Of a DNA stretch of 64,000 nt, positions 36,001 through 45,740 are shown piece by piece. The position numbers and the translations under genes are program-made. Under the pieces are notes generated by a model, which made no database searches, was not told the origin of the DNA, and worked only from the letters and a program-made list of their open reading frames with translations. The stretch comes from Nectonema munidae (taxonomy: Eukaryota > Nematomorpha > Nectonematoida > Nectonematidae). Positions within the stretch are counted from its first letter, which is position 1, and every line of letters starts with the position of its first letter. The stretch spans positions 1 through 64,000 of the forward strand of contig JAUIRK010000005.1 of the NCBI GenBank assembly GCA_030549495.1, given 5' to 3'.

Positions 36001-37129
36001 TAAAACATTTTTTTTTAATTTATTCATAAAAATTGAGAATAAAATATAAAAAGATATACCTGTTGTGGCCAAATTTATTTGGGTAGGGGCACCTTCCCTG
36101 TATCAATACGCCTACAGGTAGCGATTTAGGAAATAGAGTGGGAAAAGGCAAACGCTCGCAGAAAAGTTATTTTGAGATTATTGAAATATATGAACCTTGA
36201 ATGAAAATAAGTTTTAAAAGCTACAAAAATGGAAAATTTTACCTTTTACCTACGATTATCAAATTTTTACGTTTTTCGGAAATCCAAACTCATTTATTTG
36301 TTCTTAATAAAGTTTGATCCTTATTGTTAAATATTTTTCACAAAACTACATAAGTATTTTTTAATTTTTTAATTTTAGTTTTGAAAAATCTTATTGGGCT
36401 TTTCTTATACTATTATACACTAAAAGTAATTATAAATTGGAAAAAATAGATTCTAAAATCATTTAAACTCAAAATCTCTATGTATTAAAAAGATGAACAT
36501 AAAAAACAAGCCTACTTTTGCATAATATAAAATGAAAAAAAATTATAAAAAAAAAGCTGAATTATCAAAAAATATTAATAATAAAATGAAACAAAACTCC
36601 AGTAAAAAAAGTTATAGTAAAAAAACTTGTTTCCCCCTTCAAAGTTATATAATAACTAATTTACCTATCACGCGACGTTTAAATCATGGTTGGGGGGGGG
36701 GGGGGGGGTGCAATATATCTATATTACGATAAACACCCTTGGAATACGTTTTTTTATTTTTTTTTCCTCCAATATTCCAAAGCAATAGGTCGTTTGTGCG
36801 AAAAGTGTGATGGAAAATGTGTGATATGCGACTCCTACGTTCGCCCTTGTACACTGGTTCGCATTTGTGACGAATGCAACTACGGCTCATACCAAGGTCG
36901 TTGCGTTATTTGTGGGGGACCTGGTTATTCTGATGCGTACTACTGCAAATCGTGCACTATTCTCGAGAAAGATGTAATCGTTTTTTTACTTTTGCTATCC
37001 CTCGCTACATTATAATTGAATGCTGAATTTCTATTTCAGCGAGACGGATGTCCGAAGATCGTCAATCTTGGAAGCGCAAAAACGGATTTATTTTACGAAC
37101 GAAAAAAATATGGCTTCAAAAAGAGATAA
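27064..37129 (+). CDS. PHF5A: PHF5A / Rds3, zinc-finger subunit of splicing factor SF3b
   Basis: Three coding exons with canonical borders: 27064-27115 (donor GTAAAC), 36783-36973 (acceptor CCAAAG, donor GTAATC) and 37040-37129 (acceptor TTTCAG, stop TAA). The joined product is 110 aa, exactly the family length, and near-identical to animal PHF5[52 protein letters not shown], and a C-terminus ending KYGFKKR. All the family's zinc-binding cysteines are present (positions 11, 23, 26, 30, 33, 46, 49, 58, 61, 72, 75, 85). In the U2 snRNP the protein helps SF3B1 form the branch-site adenosine pocket. Intron 1 is 9667 bp and carries a receptor gene on the other strand, a fold-back element and a hAT copy; intron 2 is 66 bp. 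A 17-G run (36692-36708) lies 75 bp before the exon 2 acceptor. TTTTTTTAG ends at 27059, just before the ATG, and could be a 5'-UTR or trans-splice acceptor. Confidence 0.95.
27116..27539. other. 5' part of PHF5A intron 1
   Basis: Very AT-rich. Nothing beyond the donor site is recognisable. Confidence 0.4.
27540..27890. repeat. Three diverged ~120-bp tandem units in PHF5A intron 1
   Basis: A block reading ATAAAATTTGCTCCATGTATGA at 27547, ATAAAGTTTGCTCCGTGTCTG at about 27663 and ATAATTGCTTCTTGTTTGATT at about 27788 recurs at ~116-125 bp, each followed by a similar AATAATAAAAA...GTGTTTTTGAA tail. The units are well diverged. A minus-strand frame across them (27532-27789) is a by-product. Confidence 0.5.
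27966..28919. repeat. Fold-back (long inverted-repeat) element
   Basis: The arms at 27966-28149 and 28734-28919 (about 185 bp each) are inverted copies with few mismatches. They include GTAATTTCAGTTTTTAAGC at the outer ends and GATCGGGTTTTTCATGTACTTG at the inner ends, around a ~585-bp AT-rich spacer. TATAATGAAAT lies outside both arms, displaced on the left by an extra ~50-bp block that recurs inside the spacer. No ORF and no certain target-site duplication were found. This is probably a non-autonomous fold-back or MITE-like DNA element inside PHF5A intron 1. Confidence 0.65.
29120..29380. repeat. Dispersed repeat R1, inverted copy, with adjacent tRNA-like B box
   Basis: The reverse complement of 29120-29235 matches 38890-38992: GTATTAATACAAATAAATAG, CAAGAATGTCAAAAAATG, GTACGATTGC and a run of TAACNCTAAN units. 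Downstream, GTTCGAATCGC at 29363-29373 resembles a Pol III B box. This may be a SINE-like family. Confidence 0.45.
29691..30632 (-). CDS. Divergent class A (rhodopsin-like) G-protein-coupled receptor, nested in PHF5A intron
   Basis: Intact, intronless 313-codon ORF with seven hydrophobic spans at about 39-61, 71-95, 103-137, 150-171, 186-221, 238-258 and 271-297. C107 at the top of helix 3 and C185 before helix 5 sit where class A receptors form their conserved disulphide. SLDLLVK (129-135) occupies the place of the E/DRY motif but lacks the Arg, and helix 7 has [10 protein letters not shown] in place of NPxxY. These departures resemble lineage-expanded peptide or chemosensory receptors. The N-terminus is about 38 residues without a signal peptide, and the tail is short and basic. 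Its GC content and codon use are richer than the surrounding DNA, supporting a real gene. It lies wholly within PHF5A intron 1 on the opposite strand. The ligand is unknown. Confidence 0.7.
   Translation of the reverse strand: MITLPQLNEAFYFKDRINIVHWRRSTPFTAKRMQCPNYIKGLLVLLVLLNVCIPFIYFYIYFKKFANTNAFDQSVFFLVAISLVRTLSEVCLLPQAFNMGTMNAFYCNFLIFIKQVTSFIDLLTIILLSLDLLVKIWNKSAFSRLLKSSALKFWWTCIFSVSILIYFIPTMYENHFISSYVNGLCIYPLYIGFTIIRSAFLLTATFITLIFSLVLCVLIYLQKNDADVSIQIKSKYRVTIKGILILNLMSFTNSIPFSYNYIHAYVNREIFFCSEFLSESIYMIGKIIGVPLIALLNKDKIFKGKRTIQSTNK
30640..32363. other. PHF5A intron 1, no gene seen
   Basis: AT-rich intronic DNA upstream of the nested receptor. The reading frames here are short and of low-complexity composition. 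I see no repeat shared with the rest of the window. Confidence 0.4.
32372..33431 (-). mobile_element. Internally deleted hAT transposon, 1060 bp, with 8-bp target duplication
   Basis: The left end starts TAGAGGTGTACCGAATATTC, and the right end is the inverse of TAGAGATGCACCGAA. Both carry further CCGAATATTCGGTATTCGG palindromes. The flanking 8 bp are ATTTGGGC (32364-32371) and ATTTGGAC (33432-33439), one mismatch apart, which fits hAT. On the minus strand, remnants of a BED zinc finger ([19 protein letters not shown], near 33130-33070), of [14 protein letters not shown] (about 32950) and of [15 protein letters not shown] (about 32710-32680) are in the order of a hAT transposase. Most of the catalytic domain is deleted and stops are present. 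It sits in PHF5A intron 1. Confidence 0.85.
33648..34028 (-). CDS. Hypothetical ORF, 126 codons, unknown
   Basis: An open frame on the minus strand without an ATG at its start (TTG). It begins [18 protein letters not shown] and is rich in Lys, Phe and Ser, with two Cys-x-x-Cys cysteines near the start. Immediately upstream on the same strand another frame (about 34180-34040) reads as plausible protein, including [20 protein letters not shown]. This may be a broken gene, exons of an unrecognised gene, or transposon remains. It is inside PHF5A intron 1. Confidence 0.2.
   Translation of the reverse strand: MFNPLCSKCLKKYTPLKFRRSKEVFIDKNGKNESFESQNEGAPKETFASGNFSFMKIEILLSSFFYENNCQKIYKGVRLAKKKMCFFLLINNRKNFESYKKKHTFVPSIGMPVEDGLKAFHLFFLL
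34200..36690. other. 3' half of PHF5A intron 1, no gene seen
   Basis: AT-rich sequence with a CA repeat (about 34230-34250) and a 20-bp direct duplication TAACTTCAGTAGAAGATTTT at about 35614 and 35730. A very short minus-strand frame at about 34700-34785 encodes a Cys-x-x-Cys pair repeated (CYYC...CVDC) ending in His-His, too short to call a gene. Confidence 0.35.
36692..36708 (+). repeat. 17-base G homopolymer before the PHF5A exon 2 acceptor
   Basis: An uninterrupted run of 17 G in otherwise AT-rich intron DNA, 75 bp upstream of the exon 2 start. It could form a quadruplex in the pre-mRNA. The run length is also a place where assembly or sequencing error is likely. Confidence 0.8.
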
Positions 37130-37185
37130 CAAAGAGCGTTGCTTCCAGTCAAAGCATTCCTTATATTTGTACATGATGTATCAAT

Positions 37186-37191
37186 AATAAA
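37186..37191 (+). terminator. PHF5A polyadenylation signal
   Basis: AATAAA 57 bp after the PHF5A stop codon, in a suitable AT-rich context. Confidence 0.6.
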
Positions 37192-37199
37192 ATCAACAA

Positions 37200-38262
37200 G
37201 GCCATTTCGAAAAGCGCTATGATATTCCTTATTTCCTTAAATTTGTGTAATAATAATCGGCTTTAGATGAGTGTCTTTTTCACTATGTACTATTTTGATA
37301 GTTTGAATGGATATTTTCTTATTTTTTATATATTGATTATTATTTAGCTTCTTTAAAAAATATGTTATCCTATGACATTAAAAGCGTTTAACTTCCAATT
37401 TCACGATAGCAAAATTTTATACAATTCCGATTACGTTGCCCATTCCAATCTGGATTCTGATTATTTTGGATTTCAAAAATTTAACTCTTTAAAATTACAT
37501 TTCAAATAAAAGTTCAGCCATATACACATCTAGCGAAATCTGATTTTGTTTTTGATTTTTGTTGTCTGTTAAATACAGCTAAATGAAAACAGCCCTAATT
37601 GCATAGAAAATCACCGTACTTATTAGAAGAAAATATTTAAAAAATCACAATTAGTTTTCAAGTTTAAAATTAAAATTTAATATGCAACGTTGCTCAAAAG
37701 TAAAAGTAGAAAAGTTTTGCATTTTAAAAGCTCATCAGCAAAGTTTATTCCATTTTTCAGAACCTGTATACATTCGAAGAATCAGAATGGTAATGGTAGC
37801 AAAATTTCCCAATATTATTCCGCTGCCAATACTTGAAAAAATCACGATGGACTTCTGATAAATTTTATTTTGGCTAATTTTTTGATAACAACAATTTAGA
37901 CTCACTATGACATACACATAAAAAATATACTCACAGTGTCAACCATTCGAACCCGATGCAAGCAGCTTAAAACACAAATGAGTCTATGGTGAGAAAAAAT
38001 GGACTTAAAAAAAGTAACAATATTTTACTGATGAAAAATTGAGTGTAGAAATACACAAATATTTGATTTAATTTTTTTACACATTCAAGCTAACATTATG
38101 TTTTACAATATGATTGTAAAAATCTATATTTAGTAAAATTTTCAATGAAATTTTGGTTTTTGCTCTGTATATTGTTGAGCAAAATTCGTTCATCTTTCAC
38201 TGATATTAGTAAAATTTTTAAAAAATTTGCCTTTTTTTAAAAAATTTTAGCTTTTTTTCTTA
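37200..38262. other. Intergenic downstream of PHF5A
   Basis: No convincing gene. A minus-strand frame of 60 codons (37735-37917) includes one hydrophobic span (IVIFSSIGSGIILGNFATI) and could be an isolated exon of a membrane protein, but nothing supports it further. Confidence 0.3.
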
Positions 38263-38266
38263 TTAA

Positions 38267-38396
38267 CCCATTTAAAACCAAGCAAAGCAGACGATATCTA
38301 AAAAAACGCAGACGATTTATATTCAAAGTCATTGAAAAAAGCAGACGAAGATGAAATTACTTATGTTCCAAAATAGGAACATTGGTCGTAAATGGG
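38267..38396. mobile_element. Complete 130-bp TTAA MITE (CCCATTTA family)
   Basis: Flanked on both sides by TTAA (38263-38266 and 38397-38400). The ends are CCCATTTAAAACCAA and the inverse of CCCATTTACGACCAA, giving about 15-bp imperfect terminal inverted repeats. The interior repeats GCAGACGA three times. It matches the copy at 69-197 closely. It has no coding capacity. The features fit a piggyBac-mobilised MITE. Confidence 0.8.
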
Positions 38397-38825
38397 TTAA
38401 TATCAGTAATGTAGTAAATACTCGCATTTAATCCACACTTTTTACCAGAATTTTATGGACTAAAAACATGGGTGCGGGTTACCTACGTCAAAAGAATTTA
38501 ACCAAAGAAAATAAAAGATGAAATAGAAAAATGTCTGAACGAAAATAGGCAAAACGCATATAATATACCACCTGCATATAGATTAATATTATTTGAAAAC
38601 TATTTCTTTATTTTTATTCATTCTATTTATCTTATATAATAAATATTCTATTTTTGAGTCTCAATTTTTCAAAAGATACGGGCGGATTATCCATACGTAC
38701 AAGGTGTGTCACCGAAAATATAAGCTCATAATTGGCATGCCGATTATTATCCATGATCAAATAACAAACATATTTAAATTTTCATTATCTTTTCACAAGC
38801 TTGTTTTATGGATATACCACTGTTT

Positions 38826-38992
38826 TTGGGATTTCAGTGTATGGGTGTCTAATATCAATATGTGTGTATTTATGTCTAGATGCTTTTGTTTCAAACGTGT
38901 ATTAATACAAATAAATAGGGAAGTTTGTGTCAAGAATGTCAAAAAATGATATCTAAATGTGTGTACGATTGCACTAACTCTAATGCTAACCA
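38826..38992 (+). repeat. Dispersed repeat R1, plus copy
   Basis: Contains TTTCAGTGTATGGGTGTCTA and ATCAATATGTGTGT at its left. The left part matches about 59383-59420 in the capping-enzyme intron. The right part (from GTATTAATACAAATAAATAG) matches the inverted copy at 29120-29235. It is probably an old interspersed repeat; its class is unclear. Confidence 0.5.
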
Positions 38993-38999
38993 TGCTAAT

Positions 39000-40860
39000 T
39001 TTACACTCTACAGTAATCCTGACTTCGACAATTGGTTTCCAAAATTTTACACATAAGGTCCATTTGAAATTTGGTGAACACTTGTCAACTATTGTGCAAA
39101 TTGGAGAAAAAAATTGAATAGTCAAAATCAGCAGGAGAGGGTGTTTTATGGAATAATTTTCATATTTATGTTAAAATTTTAGAAATGATACTTTTTATAT
39201 TTGAAACAAGCATGCACTTATCTTTTTAATTACAATTAATTGATTACTTATCAATAATCATACAAACAAATTTCAGAAATATAAATTTTTTTGAATTAAA
39301 AAATGTCGGAAATATTAACTTACTATTTAAACCAAGGAAAATCACGTAAAATGAAAAAGTAAAATTTTTACAACTTACCTTGAGATATATCAACCAAAAT
39401 AAGTAGGATAGAGAGAGTATAAAGTATATTAACATCTTTCACATTTCTGGCAGCGTTACTTGACTTTTTTCAATTTGTCTTTCTCTTGTTTGTAGTCTTG
39501 GCTCAAAATAAAATATTTATCGCAACCTCTATTTGATCTTGTTTTACTCTTCAAATTGTTGGTTGTGTTGTTTCTGAGTTTATTGGACTATCAACTAGTG
39601 AACTTTTCTTCAATATAAAGCATAAATAATGACTACAATTTCCATACCAAATAAAATGAATCAATTTCTATCGGTTCACTATCATTTTTCAAATAATAAA
39701 CAATCCCGTTCTTTATTCTTGAAGTTTCCAAAACTAAACATGCTTTGATGTTCCATTTTTACTTTTCTTCACACAAGAACTGTATCCTATTCGTGGGTCA
39801 ACAATATTTTCTCCGCCTTTAATTAATTAATTAAGTTGTTTGTGGCGTTCGCACCCATCCTTTCGGATATCGTAGCCCGCCCGGAATGCTGTGTCCAAGT
39901 CTACCTGGACTTTCCATCACACTAAACGCCTACCGGCCCTTGTTACAAAAGAATAGCTATACCTTGTTATATATATATTATTTTACAAGAATTTATGTTA
40001 CAATATATAAATACATCTGAGTGAACGATACTATCCTAACGCGAACGCTCCCAATTTGGGAAACAAACTTATTGTCTAGTGATAGCTTGATTACTAACCA
40101 CGTAGAATCGGGTCGCTAGAGCACTACCTAACCGTAAAAACCTTTGAATTCTTTAGAGGAAGAAAACCAGGGTAAAAAACCGGCACAACGGAATGTATCT
40201 TGTTCCTAAATAAAAGAATATGATTATAAAAGGTATATGCTACAAGAATAGAAGCGTTTGAAGGCTATCTTATATATTATTAATAAATAATATTTGATAC
40301 ATGTTATAGGGGTTAAGAAAGATATACATAATTTAAGGCATGCTAGGTTAGGAACAATCTACCCATACTCCGCCTTTCTGGTAGTAAAAGAGATTTAAAT
40401 GGGTCGTTTTTTAATACATCTTTCATTACTCAAGATTTGGAAGCAATGAAAAAATAATTAAAATGTTTTTATTATTATATTTTTTGCTTCACTACGTTGA
40501 CATGTAAGCTCAAAGATTGGTATATATTTTTTTCATAAAGAATATTTTGGGACACTTGTTGACATAATCATAGCTATTTTATTGTAAAACATTGAAATTG
40601 ACGAGCGGTTTTAGACCGATAAATATCTTAATCAATGGTTATAAAAGCACTTGGACTAATCCACTTACAAAAATTTATGCTAAACATTTCAAAAAACAGC
40701 GCTTATCATATTTCCATCCTTGTTCTTTTGTTAAAATATCGTTAAAAACAAATATGATTGTCTAAAAAATAAAAACCTAAAATTTTTCCTGATGTCTGAC
40801 CAAAATACGCATTTATTTTATGGACACCTATTAACTTTATATGGAGATAGCGCGAATCGT
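39000..40860. other. Intergenic, no gene recognised
   Basis: A GC-richer stretch at 39840-40150 has no ORF, tRNA or repeat that I recognise. The remainder is AT-rich. Confidence 0.35.
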
Positions 40861-42599
40861 CTAGTTCAGGGATTCTTAAACTGGGGGTGATGACCCCCAT
40901 AGGTTTCATTAGCTTTTTTCTGGGGGTGTTGGAGGGTCTAACACAAAGAAGCATTTCTCTAACGCCTGTGTTTCCCCTACCGACAGTGAGCCAATGACTT
41001 GATCTGATATTTTTATGGTTTTGAGTGCATGTCATTAACTAATTTATATATGTAATTTTTGAGTATGAAATAGGGAACAATGTGATAAGTTAATTAGCTT
41101 TGTAAATGAGATAATAATATGACAAAAAAAACCTAAAACTCAATGGCGTCTCTAACTCTTAGGTGATCAATGAGATGCAGATGCGACAGTGCGTCACCTG
41201 CAAGAAAACACTTGCTAACGAGAGCATGAAACCTTTCAAGCTGAATGAACACCTCACCAAAGTTCATCCAGGACTGGCAAACAAGGACTTGGCATACTTC
41301 AAAATCAAGGAACATCAGCTCAAACGGTCTAGATTGGATCATGGAACTCCTTTCTTATTGCAAAGCAGAAGGACACACAATTGAAGAGAAGCTTGTTAAA
41401 CCTTGCATGACAGAAGCTGCTCGTCTTGTTCTTGATCAGAACTGTGTCAAAAACCTTAATCAGATAAGTCTTTCGGAGAGCACAGTTAAACAACGTATCG
41501 ATGACATGTCAAAGGATATAAAATCTCAGGTGATAGAGAAAATCAAACTCCCTCCATTTTTAGCCATCTAGCTGGATCTTCCTTAACTTTTGGTTTATGC
41601 TCGGTTCAACTCCGAAGGTTGAGGAAAAGTTTTTCTTCTGCAGACCACTAACAACAGCAACAAAGACTAAAGATATCATGAACTTAGTGTCCAACTTCTT
41701 CGAAGAAGAAAAACTTTTGTGGGCAAAATTGGTTGGGGTCTGTACGGATGAATTCTGTCAGGATTTATGACACTGGTCAAAGAGAAGAACCCAGACATCA
41801 TTACAATACACTGCCTGATCCACCGTTAGGCTCTTGCCTCCAAGGCGCTTCCTGCTCCTCTCAAAGTTACATTGAAAACAGTGATCCGCTTCGTCAACCA
41901 TATCAAGGAGGGGCACTCATAACCAGGCTGTTTCGTAGGTTATGCCAAGACATGGATTCTACTCATCAAGACCTCCTCTTTCACACATCTGTTCGTTGGT
42001 TGTCAAAGGGCAATGTTCTCGCTCGTGTATTTGAACTTTTTGATGAATTGCAGATATTTCTGGCATCCCAAGGGAAGAAAACAGAGCACATGTTAAATGA
42101 CATCCAGGAGCCATTCAAGCTTAGAATGGACTCAACAGGCAACTACAGGGCTCAGATACCACCATCATAATGCACACATATGCCATTAACCCTATTAGTG
42201 CTGGGGGCGTAAAACGCCCCCCCCCTCCACTAAAAAATTAATTGTAGAAAATTGGCTGATTCACATCCCTTCAAATTTTGTGACTTTTCCTAAAATCGCT
42301 AGCTGCATCTTTTGAAACCATTTTCATGGTAGTTGAATGACCCTTTCATACCCAAAACTGTCAATAAAAATCAAAAATTAAAATTTTTCAGCAAAATTTT
42401 GACATTATCTGAACTTAACCTTATAACTTAGGATCTATATTATATAATACCCTGAAAATTTATAATTATGTACAGTTTGGAACGCATAACACTTTGTATA
42501 TTTAATTTTTTCAATAATCACGGCTAATTTTTAGAAAATGTCAATCAAAATTTTGATTGATCAAAAATATATCTAATAATTACCTTCAAATTTTACATA

Positions 42600-43870
42600 A
42601 AATATATGTTTTTATAGTAAATCGGTCATGCTGTTTTCATTTCTGAACTCATTTTTTATATTTAGTATTTGAAAATACATATAAGTGTTAATTAAATTTG
42701 CGGTTTACTTCTGAAAATTGTCTCCAAAAACATTCCTTCACATTTTACATAAAATATATGTTTTATACTAAATCGATCATGTTGTTTTCATTTCTGGACT
42801 CATTTTTTACATTTAGGATTTGAAAATACCTATAAGTGTTAATCAAATTTGCGGTTTACTTCTAAAAATTATCTCCAAAAACATTCATTCAAATTTAACA
42901 ATGAAATATACGTGTTATACTAAATCGGCCATGCTTGTTTCATTTCTGGACTCATTTTTTACGTTTAGGATGTGAAAATACCTATAAGTGTTAATTAAAT
43001 TTGCGGTTTACTTCTAAAAATTGTCTCCAAATACATTCATTCAAATTTTACAATGAAATATATGTTTTTATACCAAATCAACCATGCTGTATTCATTTCT
43101 GAACTCATTTTTCACATTTAGAGGTTTTAAAATATCTGTCAATGCCAATCAAATTTGCGGTTTACTTCTAAAAGCTATCTCCAAAAATATTCTCTAAATT
43201 TTACATAAAATATATGTTTTTATACTAAATCGGTCATGCTGGTTTCATTTCTGGACTCATTTTTTTACATTTAGGATGTGAAAATACCTATAAATGTTAA
43301 TCAAATTTGCGGTTTACTTCTAAAAACTGTCTCCAAAATCATTCATTCAAATTTTACATGAAATATATGTTTTTATAGCAATTAGATCATGATGGTTTCA
43401 TTTCTGGGCGCAGATTTTGCATTTGGAGGTCTTACTGCTAGGGTCAATCAAATTTGCGATTTATGGCGTAAAACTATATCCCAAAATATTCTTTCTAATT
43501 TTACATGAAATATATGTTTTTATACCAATTCGACCATGATAATTTTTATTTCTGAAATCATTTTTTGCATTTAGAGGTTTTAAATGTCTGAAAATATCAA
43601 TCAAATGTTCGATTTACGTCTAATGTCTACAGAAATATTTTTGAAATTTAAGTAAAATATCTGTTTTTATGCCAAATGGAAGATGCTGGTTTTAAAATAT
43701 CTGAAAGATTCAATCAGATTTGCGGTTTACTTCTAGATACTGTCTTCAAAAAAAAATTTCAAAAAAATAAAATATCTGTTTTATACCAAATCGACTATGC
43801 TTATTTTATTTCTGTACTGCATTTTGGATAATACGTTTAAAAAATATCTCGAAGTGGCAAGTGAATTAGT
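42600..43870 (-). repeat. Diverged ~150-bp satellite monomers in element copy 2
   Basis: About nine inverted monomers homologous to those at 11480-23030, recognisable by TTTGCGGTTTACTTCTAAAA and TTTCATTTCTGGACTCATTT. Monomers towards 43900 are the most degenerate, as at the matching edge of copy 1 (11480-12000). Confidence 0.9.
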
Positions 43871-44869
43871 AATCTATGCCTGAAAATCAGTTCTGTAAAA
43901 AATTTTCAAAAAATGGCTTCATATTAGATATATAGTGAAAATATACTTTTTTTTATATATATTGGCGTATAATACTTTCTACAATCATCTTGAGTATGAA
44001 ATATTTATTAAAAAAACAAACAAAACGTATTATAAAATATTTTGAAAATTTGTATGAGAGAAGGAACGAAGTTGAAAACTAATTTAAAAGAGAACATGTG
44101 ATCAAAACAAATAATTAAAAAAAATATGTATCTTGACTAAATGGAAGATCTACCATGTTCTAATGAGCTAGGAAGTGGTTTAATTATATAATAGATGCTT
44201 CAAAAAGATTTTGACTGAAAAAGAAGTTCCTCTTTTAAAAATGAAAAATATTTAAATCTGCTTATCATATAGGATTACAATTAACATTTAGCTAAAATGG
44301 GTAGGAAATCTGAAAATTTAGAATAGGTCATATATATCAAAAATGGCACATATGCCAATATGTGAGAATTTAGTTACTATCAAGATATTTTTAATTTAAA
44401 TTGAATTTGTCCATATTTTTCCTTTTGTGTCAAAGAAATAATTTTTTAGATGAAGAACGTGGACAACTTTTTGTAATTGAACAATGAACATCACGAATGA
44501 TTCATCAGAAAATAACCTTTGAAATGAGATTGGTTGACAAATATTCAGGCCTGATAATAAAATACACGATACTGATTAAAAAGTCTAAGATCATCAAGAA
44601 GATTATTTAATCAGAATGTTTTGAGAGAAGAAAAAAGTAATTTTATCATTATAAAAAAAATTTGGAACACACATTGAAGAATATAAATTTCTAATAAAAA
44701 AAGAGCTACCAAGAAAGTATCATCATGGAATGAATAGCAAAATTACATACTTTAAATTATAATATGACGTAGAGACTACAAGCCGATGACGAATTTGTAG
44801 CCAAAAAGATGGAGGTCCTATCGAGTTACATAAGTTACTGTAGAATGAAATATTTTGAGTAAATAATCG

Positions 44870-45740
44870 ATTTTTTTGACAGGTTTTATTGATTTCATAA
44901 AAAATGACATCTAATTATATAAAAAATACAGATTTAGATAAGATTTAAAGACATACTTGAAATGTATAAAAAACTTTTTATAAGAATAAAAATTTTAATT
45001 TTGACATGGGCTGTCATATTTAAATTATTTTGTCAGGTTTGACTAATTTTTTATAAAAAAAAAAAGGAATATAACCAGTAAACACAGCCCACTTGAAAAT
45101 AGGTATATGTGTGTAAAATGCTATACACGGTAAACTTCATCATCTCTATTACTTTCAATTAAACGTAATTCTCTAATTCAAAAAACCGTGCCTGATCCTT
45201 TCTTTTTGGGATAAATCAATTTTTTGACAGTTTTGATTGATTTTCATAAAAAATGAATATCACCACTGAATTACGTATATTTGTAAATGGGTAAAAACTT
45301 TATATACTTATTTAGATAAAAAGTTCCTTTTTGAGATGAGCTGTCACATTTAGATCAATTTTTTGACAGGTTTGATTGATTTTCATAAAAAATGAATATC
45401 ACCACTTAATTCAGCATATTTGAAAATGGGTATACATGTGTAAAGAACTTTATATAATTATTTAAATAAAAAGTTCTTTTTGAGATGAGCTGTCACATTT
45501 AGATCAATTTTTTGACAGGTTTTATTGATTTTCATAAAAAATGAATATCACCACTGAATTCAGCATATTTGAAAATGGGTATACATGTGTAAAAAACTTT
45601 GTATAATTATTTAAATAAAAAGTTCCTTTTTGAGATGAGCTGTCAAATATAAATCAATTTTTTGACAGGTTTGATTGATTTTGATAAAAAAAAATGGACA
45701 TCACCACTGAATTCAGCATAGTTGAAATATATATGTAACA
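44870..45740 (-). repeat. Second ~150-bp tandem repeat of the TTAA element
   Basis: Six units marked by TTGACAGGTTTGATTGATTTT followed by CATAAAAAATGAATATCACC, near 44874, 45030, 45215, 45357, 45507 and 45657. The last three to four are close in sequence and the first two degenerate. Copy 3 of the element holds about two units in the opposite orientation (54470-54760). Confidence 0.8.

Noticed and set aside
36686-37015. Single-exon reading of the PHF5A region starting before the G run
   Set aside because: The true product needs splicing at 36783, 36973 and 37040. The Gly run and the FVLLLLS-like tail are intron read-through.
38593-38949. 118-codon plus-strand ORF with hydrophobic start
   Set aside because: It has no ATG at the hydrophobic N-terminus and its 3' half is repeat R1.
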